From Thiobacillus sp. (GTDB taxonomy: Bacteria > Pseudomonadota > Gammaproteobacteria > Burkholderiales > Thiobacillaceae): a stretch of DNA of 47,366 bases. The position numbers were made by a program, and so were the translations under genes. The notes under the pieces were generated by a model. That model saw only the letters and a program-made list of their open reading frames with translations, searched no databases and had not been told where the DNA came from. This document shows, one piece after another, positions 1 to 6,731 of the stretch (position 1 is its first letter; each line of letters starts with the position of its first letter). Location of the stretch: contig JAUXVT010000063.1 of assembly GCA_030680405.1 (NCBI GenBank), positions 1-47,366 on the forward strand. The letters run 5' to 3'.

Positions 1-50
1 TCATCACCCTGCCTGCCGGCGAGCCGCCCATTGTCCTTCCGGAGATCTGA
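1..50 (+). CDS. kdpD: C-terminal end of KdpD-like sensor histidine kinase (partial)
   Basis: Only the last 15 codons are present, in the frame starting at base 3 and ending with TGA at 48-50. The tail reads ITLPAGEPPIVLPEI. The stop overlaps the ATG of the next gene by one base (TGATG), which is typical of translationally coupled kdpD-kdpE pairs. The identity rests mainly on the kdpE-like neighbour, since this short tail alone is not diagnostic. Confidence 0.6.
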   Translation, partial: ITLPAGEPPIVLPEI

Positions 51-754
51 TGGAAACCCTGCGCGCCGCTTCGCCCACCGTGGTCGTCATCGAGGACGAG
101 CCCCAGATCCGCCGCTTCGTTCGCACCGCGCTGGAAGCCGAGGGTTGCCATGTGGTGGAGGCCGGCACGGGAGAACGTGGCCTGGTGGAAGCCGGCACGC
201 GCAAGCCTGACCTGGTCATCCTCGACCTGGGCCTGCCGGATCGGGACGGCGTCGACGTGGTGCGGGACCTGCGCAGCTGGTCTGCCGTCCCCATTCTTAT
301 TTTGTCGGCCCGGGTCGACGAAACCGACAAGGTGGCCGCCCTGGACGCCGGGGCGGACGACTACCTGACCAAGCCCTTTGGCGTGTCGGAACTGCTGGCA
401 CGCGTGCGCGCGCTGCTGCGCCGCACGCGTATGGCCGGCGGCGAAGGGCCGCTGGTCGCATTCGGGGAGGTCACGGTGGATCTGGCTCGCCGCCTGGCAA
501 CCCGCTGCGGCTCAGAGGTCCACCTCACTCCCATCGAATACCGGCTGCTCACCCTGCTCATCACCAACGCCGGCCGGGTGCTCACCCACCGGCAACTGCT
601 GCGGGAAGTCTGGGGCCCCAGTCACGCCGAGGACACCCATTACCTGCGCGTCTACATGACGGGGCTGCGCCGCAAGCTGGAGGGGAATCCAGCCCAACCG
701 CGCCACATTCGTACTGAATCCGGAGTAGGTTACCGCCTCGTGCTCGATACATGA
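50..754 (+). CDS. kdpE: KdpE-like OmpR-family response regulator
   Basis: This is a 234-residue two-domain response regulator. The receiver domain (about residues 10-122) has the acidic pair E15-D16, the phospho-acceptor D59 in LVILDLGLPD and the conserved lysine K108 in LTKPFG. The C-terminal winged helix (about 135-232) has the HLTPIEYRLL and GVGYRL signatures. Length and motifs fit KdpE, which activates the kdpFABC potassium-uptake ATPase genes when the sensor KdpD phosphorylates it. It overlaps the preceding kinase stop by one base, so the pair is co-translated. The kdpFABC genes would lie to the left of the window. A related OmpR-type regulator cannot be excluded, but KdpE fits best. Confidence 0.88.
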   Translation: METLRAASPTVVVIEDEPQIRRFVRTALEAEGCHVVEAGTGERGLVEAGTRKPDLVILDLGLPDRDGVDVVRDLRSWSAVPILILSARVDETDKVAALDAGADDYLTKPFGVSELLARVRALLRRTRMAGGEGPLVAFGEVTVDLARRLATRCGSEVHLTPIEYRLLTLLITNAGRVLTHRQLLREVWGPSHAEDTHYLRVYMTGLRRKLEGNPAQPRHIRTESGVGYRLVLDT

Positions 755-1049
755 TTGGAATGTGATTCGACGGCTTACGAGCTGCTGCGCTGGATCAGGT
801 AACTACACCTGCGCACCAATAACCGGACGGTCGTGTTGATCAGCTAACAAGCTGAACCTGGCCGGGTGCTGAAGATGGGCCATGGTTCTGCAAGCGGACC
901 TTTGCATTGTTGGAACTGACTCTGTTGACCGGCCGCAATGGCCGAGCATGAGACATTCGCCGCAACCCGCCTGTACTTCCGCTCCGGGTCAGTTTACGTC
1001 ATTGGCACGAGCTGTTTGATGCCAAGATTCATCGCCTATGGTTGAATGC
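755..1049. other. Intergenic stretch after kdpE, no gene seen
   Basis: About 300 bases without a convincing ORF. It contains a small perfect hairpin at 840-855 (TCAGCT, loop AACA, AGCTGA) about 85 bases after the kdpE stop. That hairpin has no T-tract, so it is only a possible end point for the kdp transcript. The rest looks like degraded chromosomal DNA at the edge of the acquired region. I could not identify a gene remnant. Confidence 0.4.
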
Positions 1050-1084
1050 AGAAAGGCCAATTCCTTGATGGAACCGGCCTTTCT
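1050..1084 (-). terminator. Hairpin downstream of the AT-rich minus-strand gene
   Basis: Perfect 9-bp arms AGAAAGGCC (1050-1058) and GGCCTTTCT (1076-1084), with an inner 4-bp stem TTCC/GGAA separated by a 2x2 internal loop, around TTGAT. It lies about 30 bases beyond the stop of the gene at 1113-2606. There is no strong T-run, so terminator function is inferred from position. Confidence 0.5.
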
Positions 1085-1112
1085 GGAATGTGGTGCGCCC
1101 GAAGTGAAAAAT

Positions 1113-2606
1113 CTAAGCGCTGGTAATAGGCGCTACGCTACGCACCTTCTTAAAAAGTTTACTCATTTTAGATATTTCCTCTACAGTTTTTTCAACCATT
1201 TCCAGAGCAGGCATTTTATCGCCGTGCTTTCCATCAAGGGTAACTGAAGCATTATAGGCAATGGCGTCTATCGCTTTCACAATAAAAGCTTTCTGCATTT
1301 CTATATCTTTGGCATCTAACTGCTCGATCTGTTTTTTATAGTTATCGTATGATTTTGCTAGTGCCTCTTTGTGTGCATATTCTTGTTGTAGACGCTGATA
1401 TTCGCTGCGTCTTTTTGAAGCATAAAAGGCTAACCACAATATCGGCGCATAAAAAGGGACTTTATTAACCACGCTTTTAAGCACTGCATCCCATTCGCCA
1501 ATCTTAACAAGGTTTATGTAGTAAAGACCCATGCTATCTATGGTCAGCAATAATGAAGCGGCAACGAGCAATCCGATGGCCACATAGAATACTGTGCTCA
1601 TGTTTTTTATTGGTGTATTGAACGAGTTTTTCATTTCAAAATAAGCACTCGCCAAGCCGGCACTTGTTGCGCCGGGTAATAACCCCTCTATTTGCTTATT
1701 TAAAGCTGCATATTTTATTTTTTGTTTTTCTTCGAAATCATTTAACGCTTTGACTCTTACGTTAAGCTCGCCAGCCAATCCGCCTTGTTGCTCATCATCA
1801 TTGATTTTCTCTCCAAAGATCCTGATATAAAATTTGCTTAATTCACTTACTTCTGGGTCAATTGCATCTAGAAGCTTATTGATTTCCTCTTTGTTCTCTA
1901 ATGCTTCCGTCTTGGCTTCTTCAATTTCTTTTTTCGTTGAAGGGGTGTTCACATCTCCTACAAAAGTCTCATTGTAGAAAGTGTTAATTTCATTATTTTT
2001 CTTCTCAAAATCTTCAACTAGTTCATTAATTTTCTTTTGAATCCATTCAGTGGAACTTTCGTCACCAAATAATGATTGATGATACTGATTTATTTTTTTC
2101 TCAGTATTTTCGATTTCAGCAAGAAGTTCAGTGCTTTCTATGGAATTAGAATTTATTTCTTCTATGATGCCATCCGATTTGTTTCGAAATGCTTCTCCAT
2201 ATTCTTCTATGGTTTTTGCGTAGCTCTTGATTGCGTCCTGCAAAACCTTGCCAACTTTCCCTGTCGCAATCATGTATGGACGTATATAGGTTAACAAGTT
2301 GTCGGCATGAGTATTGGCCTGACGTATATACGCAATATTTCTATCGGTGTTGTATGACTGAATGTTTTGGCTACAGGGTGCCGCTTGGGAGTTAAACGAG
2401 TCCCAAGTGGTCATTGGGACAAGCTCTGGGTCAATACTATGAATCATCTCATCAAGGTAAGAAATTACCTTCTTTAGACGCGCCAATTCAGTTACTGATG
2501 TAATGACGGTTTTATCATCAACTGTTGCGTCATCAAGTACTATTTTCAAGCCACTCCATGTGGCTTGAAAAGGATGCGCTTCAAACTCATCGACCCATCT
2601 AGACAT
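1113..2606 (-). CDS. AT-rich coiled-coil protein with two C-terminal membrane segments, unknown function
   Basis: A 497-residue protein that I do not recognise with certainty. The N-terminal third is soluble. Residues about 125-300 are highly charged (Glu/Lys/Asn) and likely coiled coil. A small-residue motif GLLPGATSAGLASAYFEMK lies at about 308-326. Two hydrophobic segments follow (about 340-362 and 383-397), then a charged helical tail. The layout recalls bacterial DUF6161-like membrane proteins, but that is from memory. The start ATG at 2606 was chosen because AAGGGG precedes it by about 9 bases; an upstream TTG at 2645 would add 13 residues. The gene is clearly AT-richer than everything around it, has no operon partners and sits beside mobility genes, so recent acquisition is likely. 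A defence or stress role is possible but not shown. Confidence 0.75.
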   Translation of the reverse strand: MSRWVDEFEAHPFQATWSGLKIVLDDATVDDKTVITSVTELARLKKVISYLDEMIHSIDPELVPMTTWDSFNSQAAPCSQNIQSYNTDRNIAYIRQANTHADNLLTYIRPYMIATGKVGKVLQDAIKSYAKTIEEYGEAFRNKSDGIIEEINSNSIESTELLAEIENTEKKINQYHQSLFGDESSTEWIQKKINELVEDFEKKNNEINTFYNETFVGDVNTPSTKKEIEEAKTEALENKEEINKLLDAIDPEVSELSKFYIRIFGEKINDDEQQGGLAGELNVRVKALNDFEEKQKIKYAALNKQIEGLLPGATSAGLASAYFEMKNSFNTPIKNMSTVFYVAIGLLVAASLLLTIDSMGLYYINLVKIGEWDAVLKSVVNKVPFYAPILWLAFYASKRRSEYQRLQQEYAHKEALAKSYDNYKKQIEQLDAKDIEMQKAFIVKAIDAIAYNASVTLDGKHGDKMPALEMVEKTVEEISKMSKLFKKVRSVAPITSA

Positions 2607-2693
2607 TCTGCTAACCCCTTGTTCTCTTCTGATGCGGGTGGACAATAGAGACCAGCTAATGGTCGTGAATTTGCTAAATTATTGTTTCATGAG

Positions 2694-2718
2694 CCCCCCG
2701 TCCAAGTAACACGGGGGG
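2694..2718. repeat. GC-rich perfect hairpin
   Basis: CCCCCCGT (2694-2701), a 9-base loop, then ACGGGGGG (2711-2718). It lies upstream of the AT-rich minus-strand gene and marks an abrupt composition change. No T-run follows on either strand, so it is not a typical terminator. It could be an element boundary or a protein-binding site. Confidence 0.55.
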
Positions 2719-2782
2719 TTATAGATACATGAAATTTGAGAGCAGGCTACGCGAGTAGCATTGTCACGGCAAGGTGATGTTG

Positions 2783-2835
2783 CGGCCTAGTTCTGGTTCA
2801 CATGCGCGTAGGCGCAGGCGGACCGGGCTAGGCCG
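2783..2835. repeat. Branched inverted repeat upstream of the relaxase/Rep cassette (possible oriT or origin)
   Basis: Outer arms CGGCCTAG (2783-2790) and CTAGGCCG (2828-2835) are perfect. Between them is a smaller stem TGCGC-GTAG-GCGCA. It lies about 45 bases before the putative promoter of the RHH and Rep_trans genes. Such hairpins are typical nick or binding sites for Rep/relaxase proteins, but the assignment is inference from position. Confidence 0.4.
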
Positions 2836-2877
2836 TAATGCATTTGGCCGTCGCCATGAAGACATCGGCGGTATGTG

Positions 2878-2926
2878 TTGACACCGGGTTTTTCCATGGG
2901 ATACGATGTAACCCATCTTGTAACCC
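2878..2926 (+). promoter_or_regulatory. Putative sigma-70 promoter with a direct-repeat operator
   Basis: TTGACA (2878-2883) is followed after 18 bases by TACGAT (2902-2907). Immediately after it the octamer TGTAACCC occurs twice, separated by ATCT. The placement fits a promoter with a downstream operator, perhaps autoregulated by the ribbon-helix-helix-like protein encoded next. This reading also argues against the earliest possible start codon (GTG 2875) for that gene. Confidence 0.4.
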
Positions 2927-2928
2927 GA

Positions 2929-3294
2929 ATGGTGACACCAGTGCCCGAAGATCAGTACATCCCCTCAAAAGCCGAGTTTCTCGCGGGCTTGGTGACCGGT
3001 AGCGCAGCAATGTCCCAATCCATGGCGACTGTGCAGCGCAGCCATCGTTTTCCTCTGCATCTGTTCGTCCAGATTGAGAACATGGCGCGGATGGGGGGCG
3101 TGCCTGTATCCCTAATCATCAATGAGTTAATCGAATGCGGTCTTGAGGCAGTCAAGCAAGAATTGCCGGAGGATGTGGCGCTGGAGGTGGCGCGCGCGAC
3201 CAACGAGCAAGTCGAGCGGCCTACGGTAATGGATAAGGTCGAGGTCAAATCGGGAAGGGCGACGAGCAAACCCAAGCGCGAGCGAGCCAAGTAA
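2929..3294 (+). CDS. Ribbon-helix-helix-like DNA-binding protein, possible relaxosome accessory factor
   Basis: A small protein of about 121 residues from the ATG at 2929; other starts are GTG 2875 and ATG 3010, and none has a clear ribosome-binding site. The core SHRFPLHLFVQIENMAR followed by VSLIINELIECGLEAV resembles a ribbon-helix-helix fold: a short strand, then two helices. The C-terminus is a basic Lys/Arg tail ending KPKRERAK. The Rep_trans gene begins three bases after its stop, so the two are co-transcribed and probably coupled. RHH proteins next to relaxases often bind the transfer origin and repress their own promoter; that role is inferred here. Confidence 0.62.
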   Translation: MVTPVPEDQYIPSKAEFLAGLVTGSAAMSQSMATVQRSHRFPLHLFVQIENMARMGGVPVSLIINELIECGLEAVKQELPEDVALEVARATNEQVERPTVMDKVEVKSGRATSKPKRERAK

Positions 3295-3297
3295 GCC

Positions 3298-4371
3298 ATG
3301 ACCTTCCGTCTCCTTCTCTCTGGTCACGACACCATCGAGTGCGCGTATTACCTCGCGCCCGAATTGGGCTGTCTGCTCAATTACGAGCATCTGGCCGCTG
3401 AGAAGGAGGCGCTGCGCCAGTCCAAGTCACGCAAGCCCAAGGTAATCAAGCTAGGGTCCGAAGAGTTCATGCTGGCCGGACACGGCACCCAAAGCGGCTA
3501 CCCATTCCTGATAGAGAATGCCGACTTCAGCATTCAATTCGGCGAATTCAACCAGCCTAATTTCTTTGTGACCTTCCGCAGCATGGCCTTATGGCATCAA
3601 AGCGCCGAAGGTCTCCATGAGCGGTTTCTGGCGTGGGCGAAATCGGTTGGCATGTTCGCTTCTTTGCCGGAGAAGCTTTCCCGGGTTGATTTCTCCTTTG
3701 ACTATCACCTGCCCACCATCGATTTTGATGAGGACAGCTTCGTTTCAAACTTTGCTAAGGACAACCAGCACCGCAAGCACGGCAAGGTGCAAACCTTCCG
3801 TTTCGGTGAAGGTGATCTCGCTCTGCGCATCTATAACAAGAGCGACGAGATACAGGAAAGCAGCGCCAAGACTTGGTTCTATGACCTGTGGGGCAGGGAG
3901 AACGAGGTGTGGCGCATCGAGTGGCAATCGCGCAAAGAATGGCTGCGTCGGGTCGGGATCAGAACCTTCGAGGACTTGAAAGAACGCCAGGGTGATTTGC
4001 TGCGCCTGCTGGTCAACGATCACACCACGTTGCGTATCAAGAACGAGGACAGCAACCGCTCTCGTTGGCCGTTGCATCCCCTGTGGCAAGACTTGCAGGT
4101 ACGGGTCGAACAGATGGCGGGTTTGGGTGTTGTTCGTGAACTGGACATGCCCGGATTGCTGGGCGAGCGACAAATGCGCATCGCCATCAGCGTCTATGGC
4201 TATCTAAAGCGCACCGCAGCCATCCAGTGTTTGCTGGGTGATTTGCCCAAGATGTCGCACAGGCTCGCACTGAGTCACCTCGGCCTCATGCTCAACCAGA
4301 TTCACGACCAGCTCACTTGGGAAACCGACGTCGAGCGACGCATCACGGAAATGAGGCTGGGCGAATGGTAG
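3298..4371 (+). CDS. Rep_trans/MobT-like replication initiator or relaxase
   Basis: A 357-residue protein. Segments typical of the Rep_trans replication-initiation family (rolling-circle Rep of Gram-positive plasmids, NicK/MobT of integrative elements) are visible: LSRVDFSFDYHL (about 121-132), LALRIYNKSDEI with a candidate catalytic tyrosine, and VWRIEWQSRKEWLRRVGI, which matches the 'RIE(x)R' block. The role would be to nick one strand at an origin for rolling-circle replication or mobilization. It follows the RHH-like gene by three bases and overlaps the next small gene by seven. No coupling protein or type IV secretion genes are present, so transfer would depend on a helper. Assignment to the superfamily is by motif reading; which subfamily is unsure. 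Confidence 0.68.
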   Translation: MTFRLLLSGHDTIECAYYLAPELGCLLNYEHLAAEKEALRQSKSRKPKVIKLGSEEFMLAGHGTQSGYPFLIENADFSIQFGEFNQPNFFVTFRSMALWHQSAEGLHERFLAWAKSVGMFASLPEKLSRVDFSFDYHLPTIDFDEDSFVSNFAKDNQHRKHGKVQTFRFGEGDLALRIYNKSDEIQESSAKTWFYDLWGRENEVWRIEWQSRKEWLRRVGIRTFEDLKERQGDLLRLLVNDHTTLRIKNEDSNRSRWPLHPLWQDLQVRVEQMAGLGVVRELDMPGLLGERQMRIAISVYGYLKRTAAIQCLLGDLPKMSHRLALSHLGLMLNQIHDQLTWETDVERRITEMRLGEW

Positions 4372-4604
4372 CCGCTGCGTTTTTCCAGTTGGTTCTCGAC
4401 CGGCTAAACGAGCGCAAGAACAACTTGTTGCTGATTGCACAAGTCGGCTTGCCAGCAAATCAATTCACCGCTTTCCGAACAATCCTGCTCGATGAGCTGG
4501 GGCGCAAAGGGTTTGAGAAGGACTTTGAAGAAGTCCTGAAGCAGTACATGGAATGGAGTGGAGAGGGCAGGCATACACATGCAGGAAAGGAGGTGCTGAA
4601 ATGA
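4365..4604 (+). CDS. Small helical protein of the Rep/recombinase cassette
   Basis: 79 residues beginning MVAAAFFQLVLDRLNERK. The ATG at 4365 overlaps the preceding Rep_trans stop (TAG 4369-4371), indicating translational coupling. It is predicted mostly helical, amphipathic, with no recognisable domain. It ends just before the next small ORF. Function is unknown; its fixed place between Rep and recombinase suggests a regulatory or accessory role in the element. Confidence 0.55.
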   Translation: MVAAAFFQLVLDRLNERKNNLLLIAQVGLPANQFTAFRTILLDELGRKGFEKDFEEVLKQYMEWSGEGRHTHAGKEVLK

Positions 4605-4742
4605 TTGGACGACTCCCTAACCATCGAGATTCAATTCAAGCCTGCGGTCATATCTCCCGCTGAAATTGCCCTGCTTGAATCCATCCTGCCTGAGATCATC
4701 CGCGAAATGTTGCTGGCTGAAGCGGAGCGCGAAGCTGAATGA
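4605..4742 (+). CDS. 45-residue acidic small ORF with TTG start
   Basis: The frame starts TTG right after the TGA of the previous gene and encodes a product starting MDDSLTIEIQFKPAVISPAEI and ending AEREAE. A strong Shine-Dalgarno, AAAGGAGGT (4586-4594), precedes it by 10 bases. The same site also fits an ATG at 4601 that opens only a 20-codon ORF, so the choice of start is uncertain. The protein reads like a natural helical small protein (PAEIALLESILPEIIREMLLAE). No family recognised. Confidence 0.5.
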   Translation: MDDSLTIEIQFKPAVISPAEIALLESILPEIIREMLLAEAEREAE

Positions 4743-4786
4743 CGCGCACCACACCAGCCACATTCGCATGGAGGCCAAAATGTGGA

Positions 4787-4852
4787 GTGCCGCAGCGTGT
4801 CAAGGCTGCGGCACTTCGCACCGCTAGGCTCGGCCTTGACACGTTGTGGCAC
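4787..4852 (+). promoter_or_regulatory. 20-bp inverted repeat with a competing hairpin upstream of the serine recombinase
   Basis: Arm 1 at 4787-4806 and arm 2 at 4833-4852 are inverted copies matching at 18 of 20 positions; both mismatches would be G-U pairs in RNA. Part of arm 1, TGCCGCAGC (4788-4796), also pairs perfectly with GCTGCGGCA (4805-4813), so the two stems exclude each other. The structure ends 49 bases before the recombinase start. It could be a leader switch, or a recombination or transfer site. Confidence 0.6.
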
Positions 4853-4901
4853 GTAACCAGAATCCAGCCGTGCGGAATGCGGCGAACCACCGGAGATAAA
4901 C

Positions 4902-6524
4902 ATGCACGTTGCGCTCTATGCGAGAGTTTCCACCACGCGACAAGCCGAAAACGATCTGTCCATTCCTGACCAATTGCGCCAGTTGAATGAGTGGGCGAAA
5001 GCCAACGGCCATCTGGTGGTGCAGGAATACGTCGAGCCAGGTGCATCGGCCACCGATGACAAGCGGCCAGTGTTCCAGCGGATGATTGCTGACGCCATGA
5101 TGAAGCCGCCCGCATTCGAGGCCATCATCATTCACAGTCTGTCGCGCTTCTTTCGTGACGGCATCGAGTTCGGCGTCTATGAACGCAAGCTCGCCAAGAA
5201 CAAGGTCAAAGTCATTTCCATCACTCAACCGACGAGCGATGACGCTGGTGGCGAAATGATGCGGCGCATCATCAATCTGTTCGACGAGCATCAATCCAAA
5301 GAGATCAGCAAGCACGTCTCCCGCTGCATGAAGGAAAATGCACGGCAAGGGTACTTCAACGGCGCATGTCCTCCCTTCGGCTATCAGGCCATCGTGACTG
5401 ATGTTGCGGGGAGTCGTGGTCGCCATAAAAAGAAGCTCGCCATCAATGAAGCAGAGGCGGGCATTGTGCGTAGGACTTATGACCTGTATCTGAACGGACT
5501 GGAAGGCCAGCAACTCGGCTGCAAGCAGATAGCCCAGCATCTGACCGAAAAGGGGCTGCTCATGCGCGGCAAGCCTTGGCGGATGCAGAAGGTGCAACAC
5601 CTGTTATCCGACACCCTCTACATGGGGGAATATTTCACCAATATCCGCGACTCCAAGGCCAACACCAACCGCCCACCCGAAGAATGGATCAAGACCAGCG
5701 TCCCAGCCATCATGGATGCGGCTACTTTCGAGCACGTGAGAATCAAGCGGGAATCACGGGCACCCGACAAAACACCGCCGCGTGTGGTCAATTCCCCCAC
5801 GTTGCTTACTGGTCTGCTCAAGTGCGGCTGTGGTGCGGGCATGACACTGGCCACGGGCAAGAGCGGTCGTTACAAATATTACAAATGCGTCCGCCGCCAG
5901 AGCGAAGGAAATCACGCTTGCACCAGCCGCAACCTGTCGATGGAGAAGCTGGATAGCTTGGTGCTTGAACAACTGGCGGGGAAGGTCTTTGCGCCCGAAC
6001 GCCTGCAATTACTTATGGCAGAGCTACGCAAGCGCATCAAGTCATCCAAGGACGACAGGCAGGATCGAGTCAACGAGGTTGGCCGACAGATCAAGAAGAT
6101 CGAAGAACGCCAGCAGCGGCTCTTGGAAGCCATCGAAACGGGCATTATTGATCTGGATGAAACCACACAGCGCCGCGCTCAGCAGCTCAAGGCATCACGC
6201 GAGGCATTGTTCATAGAACAGGCTGGCGTCCGCCGTGATTCCTCCTTGCCATCGGTGGAATACCTCAAGGCAAGCCAGGTGGATGCGTTCGGTAAAGTGC
6301 TGCGGCAAAAGCTGCTCACCTCCGGCTCACCTTTGGCAAAAAGCTATTTGAATATTTTGGTGGATGAGATCGTGGTGCAAGACAAAGCCGCCACCATCAG
6401 GGGCAGCTATGCGGCATTGGCAGAAACGATGTTGGTAATGCAGAAAGAAAAAATGGGCAACTTGATTGCTCAAGTGCCCATTTTTAACCATATATGGTGC
6501 GCCGGAAGAGATTCGAACTCCTGA
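4902..6524 (+). CDS. Large serine recombinase
   Basis: A 540-residue site-specific recombinase. The N-terminal resolvase domain (about 1-145) begins HVALYARVSTTRQ, with the nucleophile serine at position 10. A Recombinase domain follows (about 170-280), with a zinc beta-ribbon (about 308-345) containing CGCG, then YKC, then C. A coiled coil runs from about 385 to 435 (KKIEERQQRLLEAIETG). The ATG at 4902 has GGAG six bases upstream. The last residues, from about GNLIAQVPIF to GRDSNS, are translated from the tRNA-Arg terminator and tRNA 3' fragment, so the native end may have been lost or altered. The protein probably inserts and excises the element carrying the Rep_trans cassette. Confidence 0.88.
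   Translation: MHVALYARVSTTRQAENDLSIPDQLRQLNEWAKANGHLVVQEYVEPGASATDDKRPVFQRMIADAMMKPPAFEAIIIHSLSRFFRDGIEFGVYERKLAKNKVKVISITQPTSDDAGGEMMRRIINLFDEHQSKEISKHVSRCMKENARQGYFNGACPPFGYQAIVTDVAGSRGRHKKKLAINEAEAGIVRRTYDLYLNGLEGQQLGCKQIAQHLTEKGLLMRGKPWRMQKVQHLLSDTLYMGEYFTNIRDSKANTNRPPEEWIKTSVPAIMDAATFEHVRIKRESRAPDKTPPRVVNSPTLLTGLLKCGCGAGMTLATGKSGRYKYYKCVRRQSEGNHACTSRNLSMEKLDSLVLEQLAGKVFAPERLQLLMAELRKRIKSSKDDRQDRVNEVGRQIKKIEERQQRLLEAIETGIIDLDETTQRRAQQLKASREALFIEQAGVRRDSSLPSVEYLKASQVDAFGKVLRQKLLTSGSPLAKSYLNILVDEIVVQDKAATIRGSYAALAETMLVMQKEKMGNLIAQVPIFNHIWCAGRDSNS
6449..6485 (-). terminator. Bidirectional terminator of the original tRNA-Arg transcript
   Basis: AAAAATGGGC (6449-6458) pairs with GCCCATTTTT (6476-6485), and the stem continues with ACTTGA/TCAAGT around TTGC, with one bulged A. 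Both sides carry A/T tracts. It lies directly downstream (minus strand) of the displaced tRNA-Arg 3' end and inside the 3' part of the recombinase ORF. Confidence 0.75.
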
Positions 6525-6541
6525 CCCCTTGGTTCGTAGCC
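6494..6541 (-). repeat. Left attachment repeat: 3' end of tRNA-Arg
   Basis: This 48-bp stretch is identical to 15049-15096, the 3' part of the intact tRNA-Arg gene including the CCA end, T arm and part of the anticodon arm. Identity stops abruptly at 6542/15097. It is the target fragment displaced when the element 6542-15048 inserted. Confidence 0.92.
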
Positions 6542-6620
6542 GGAAAAGCCTTTGTTTCCCTTGGTTGCTGTTGTTTGCTCAGGCTTGACCAAACAAGGAA
6601 CACGGCCTAATGTGTGTTCA

Positions 6621-6688
6621 ATTGCTACCCCCTGAGATTGCTCAATTTTGCCCATTTTTAACGGCAAAAGTAGCAAAATGGTAGCAAC
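6621..6688. promoter_or_regulatory. Integrase arm-type sites, left end
   Basis: GTAGCAA occurs at 6670-6676 and 6681-6687, 11 bases apart, and inverted (ATTGCTAC) at 6621-6628. The same heptamer pair with the same 11-base spacing is present at the other end of the element (14986 and 14997). Repeated short sites beside both att cores are what tyrosine integrase arm-binding domains recognise. Confidence 0.55.
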
Positions 6689-6731
6689 ATGGAAAACCAT
6701 GTATCACACACGAAAGCCAAGGGGTCGAATC

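Noticed and set aside
6470-6700. Minus-strand ORF across the tRNA fragment and left end
   Set aside because: It is a chance reading of att, terminator and tRNA sequence.
6648-6731. Longer start for the integrase (TTG at 6648)
   Set aside because: It would translate arm-site DNA; the ATG at 6732 has a ribosome-binding site and begins a typical DUF4102 N-terminus.
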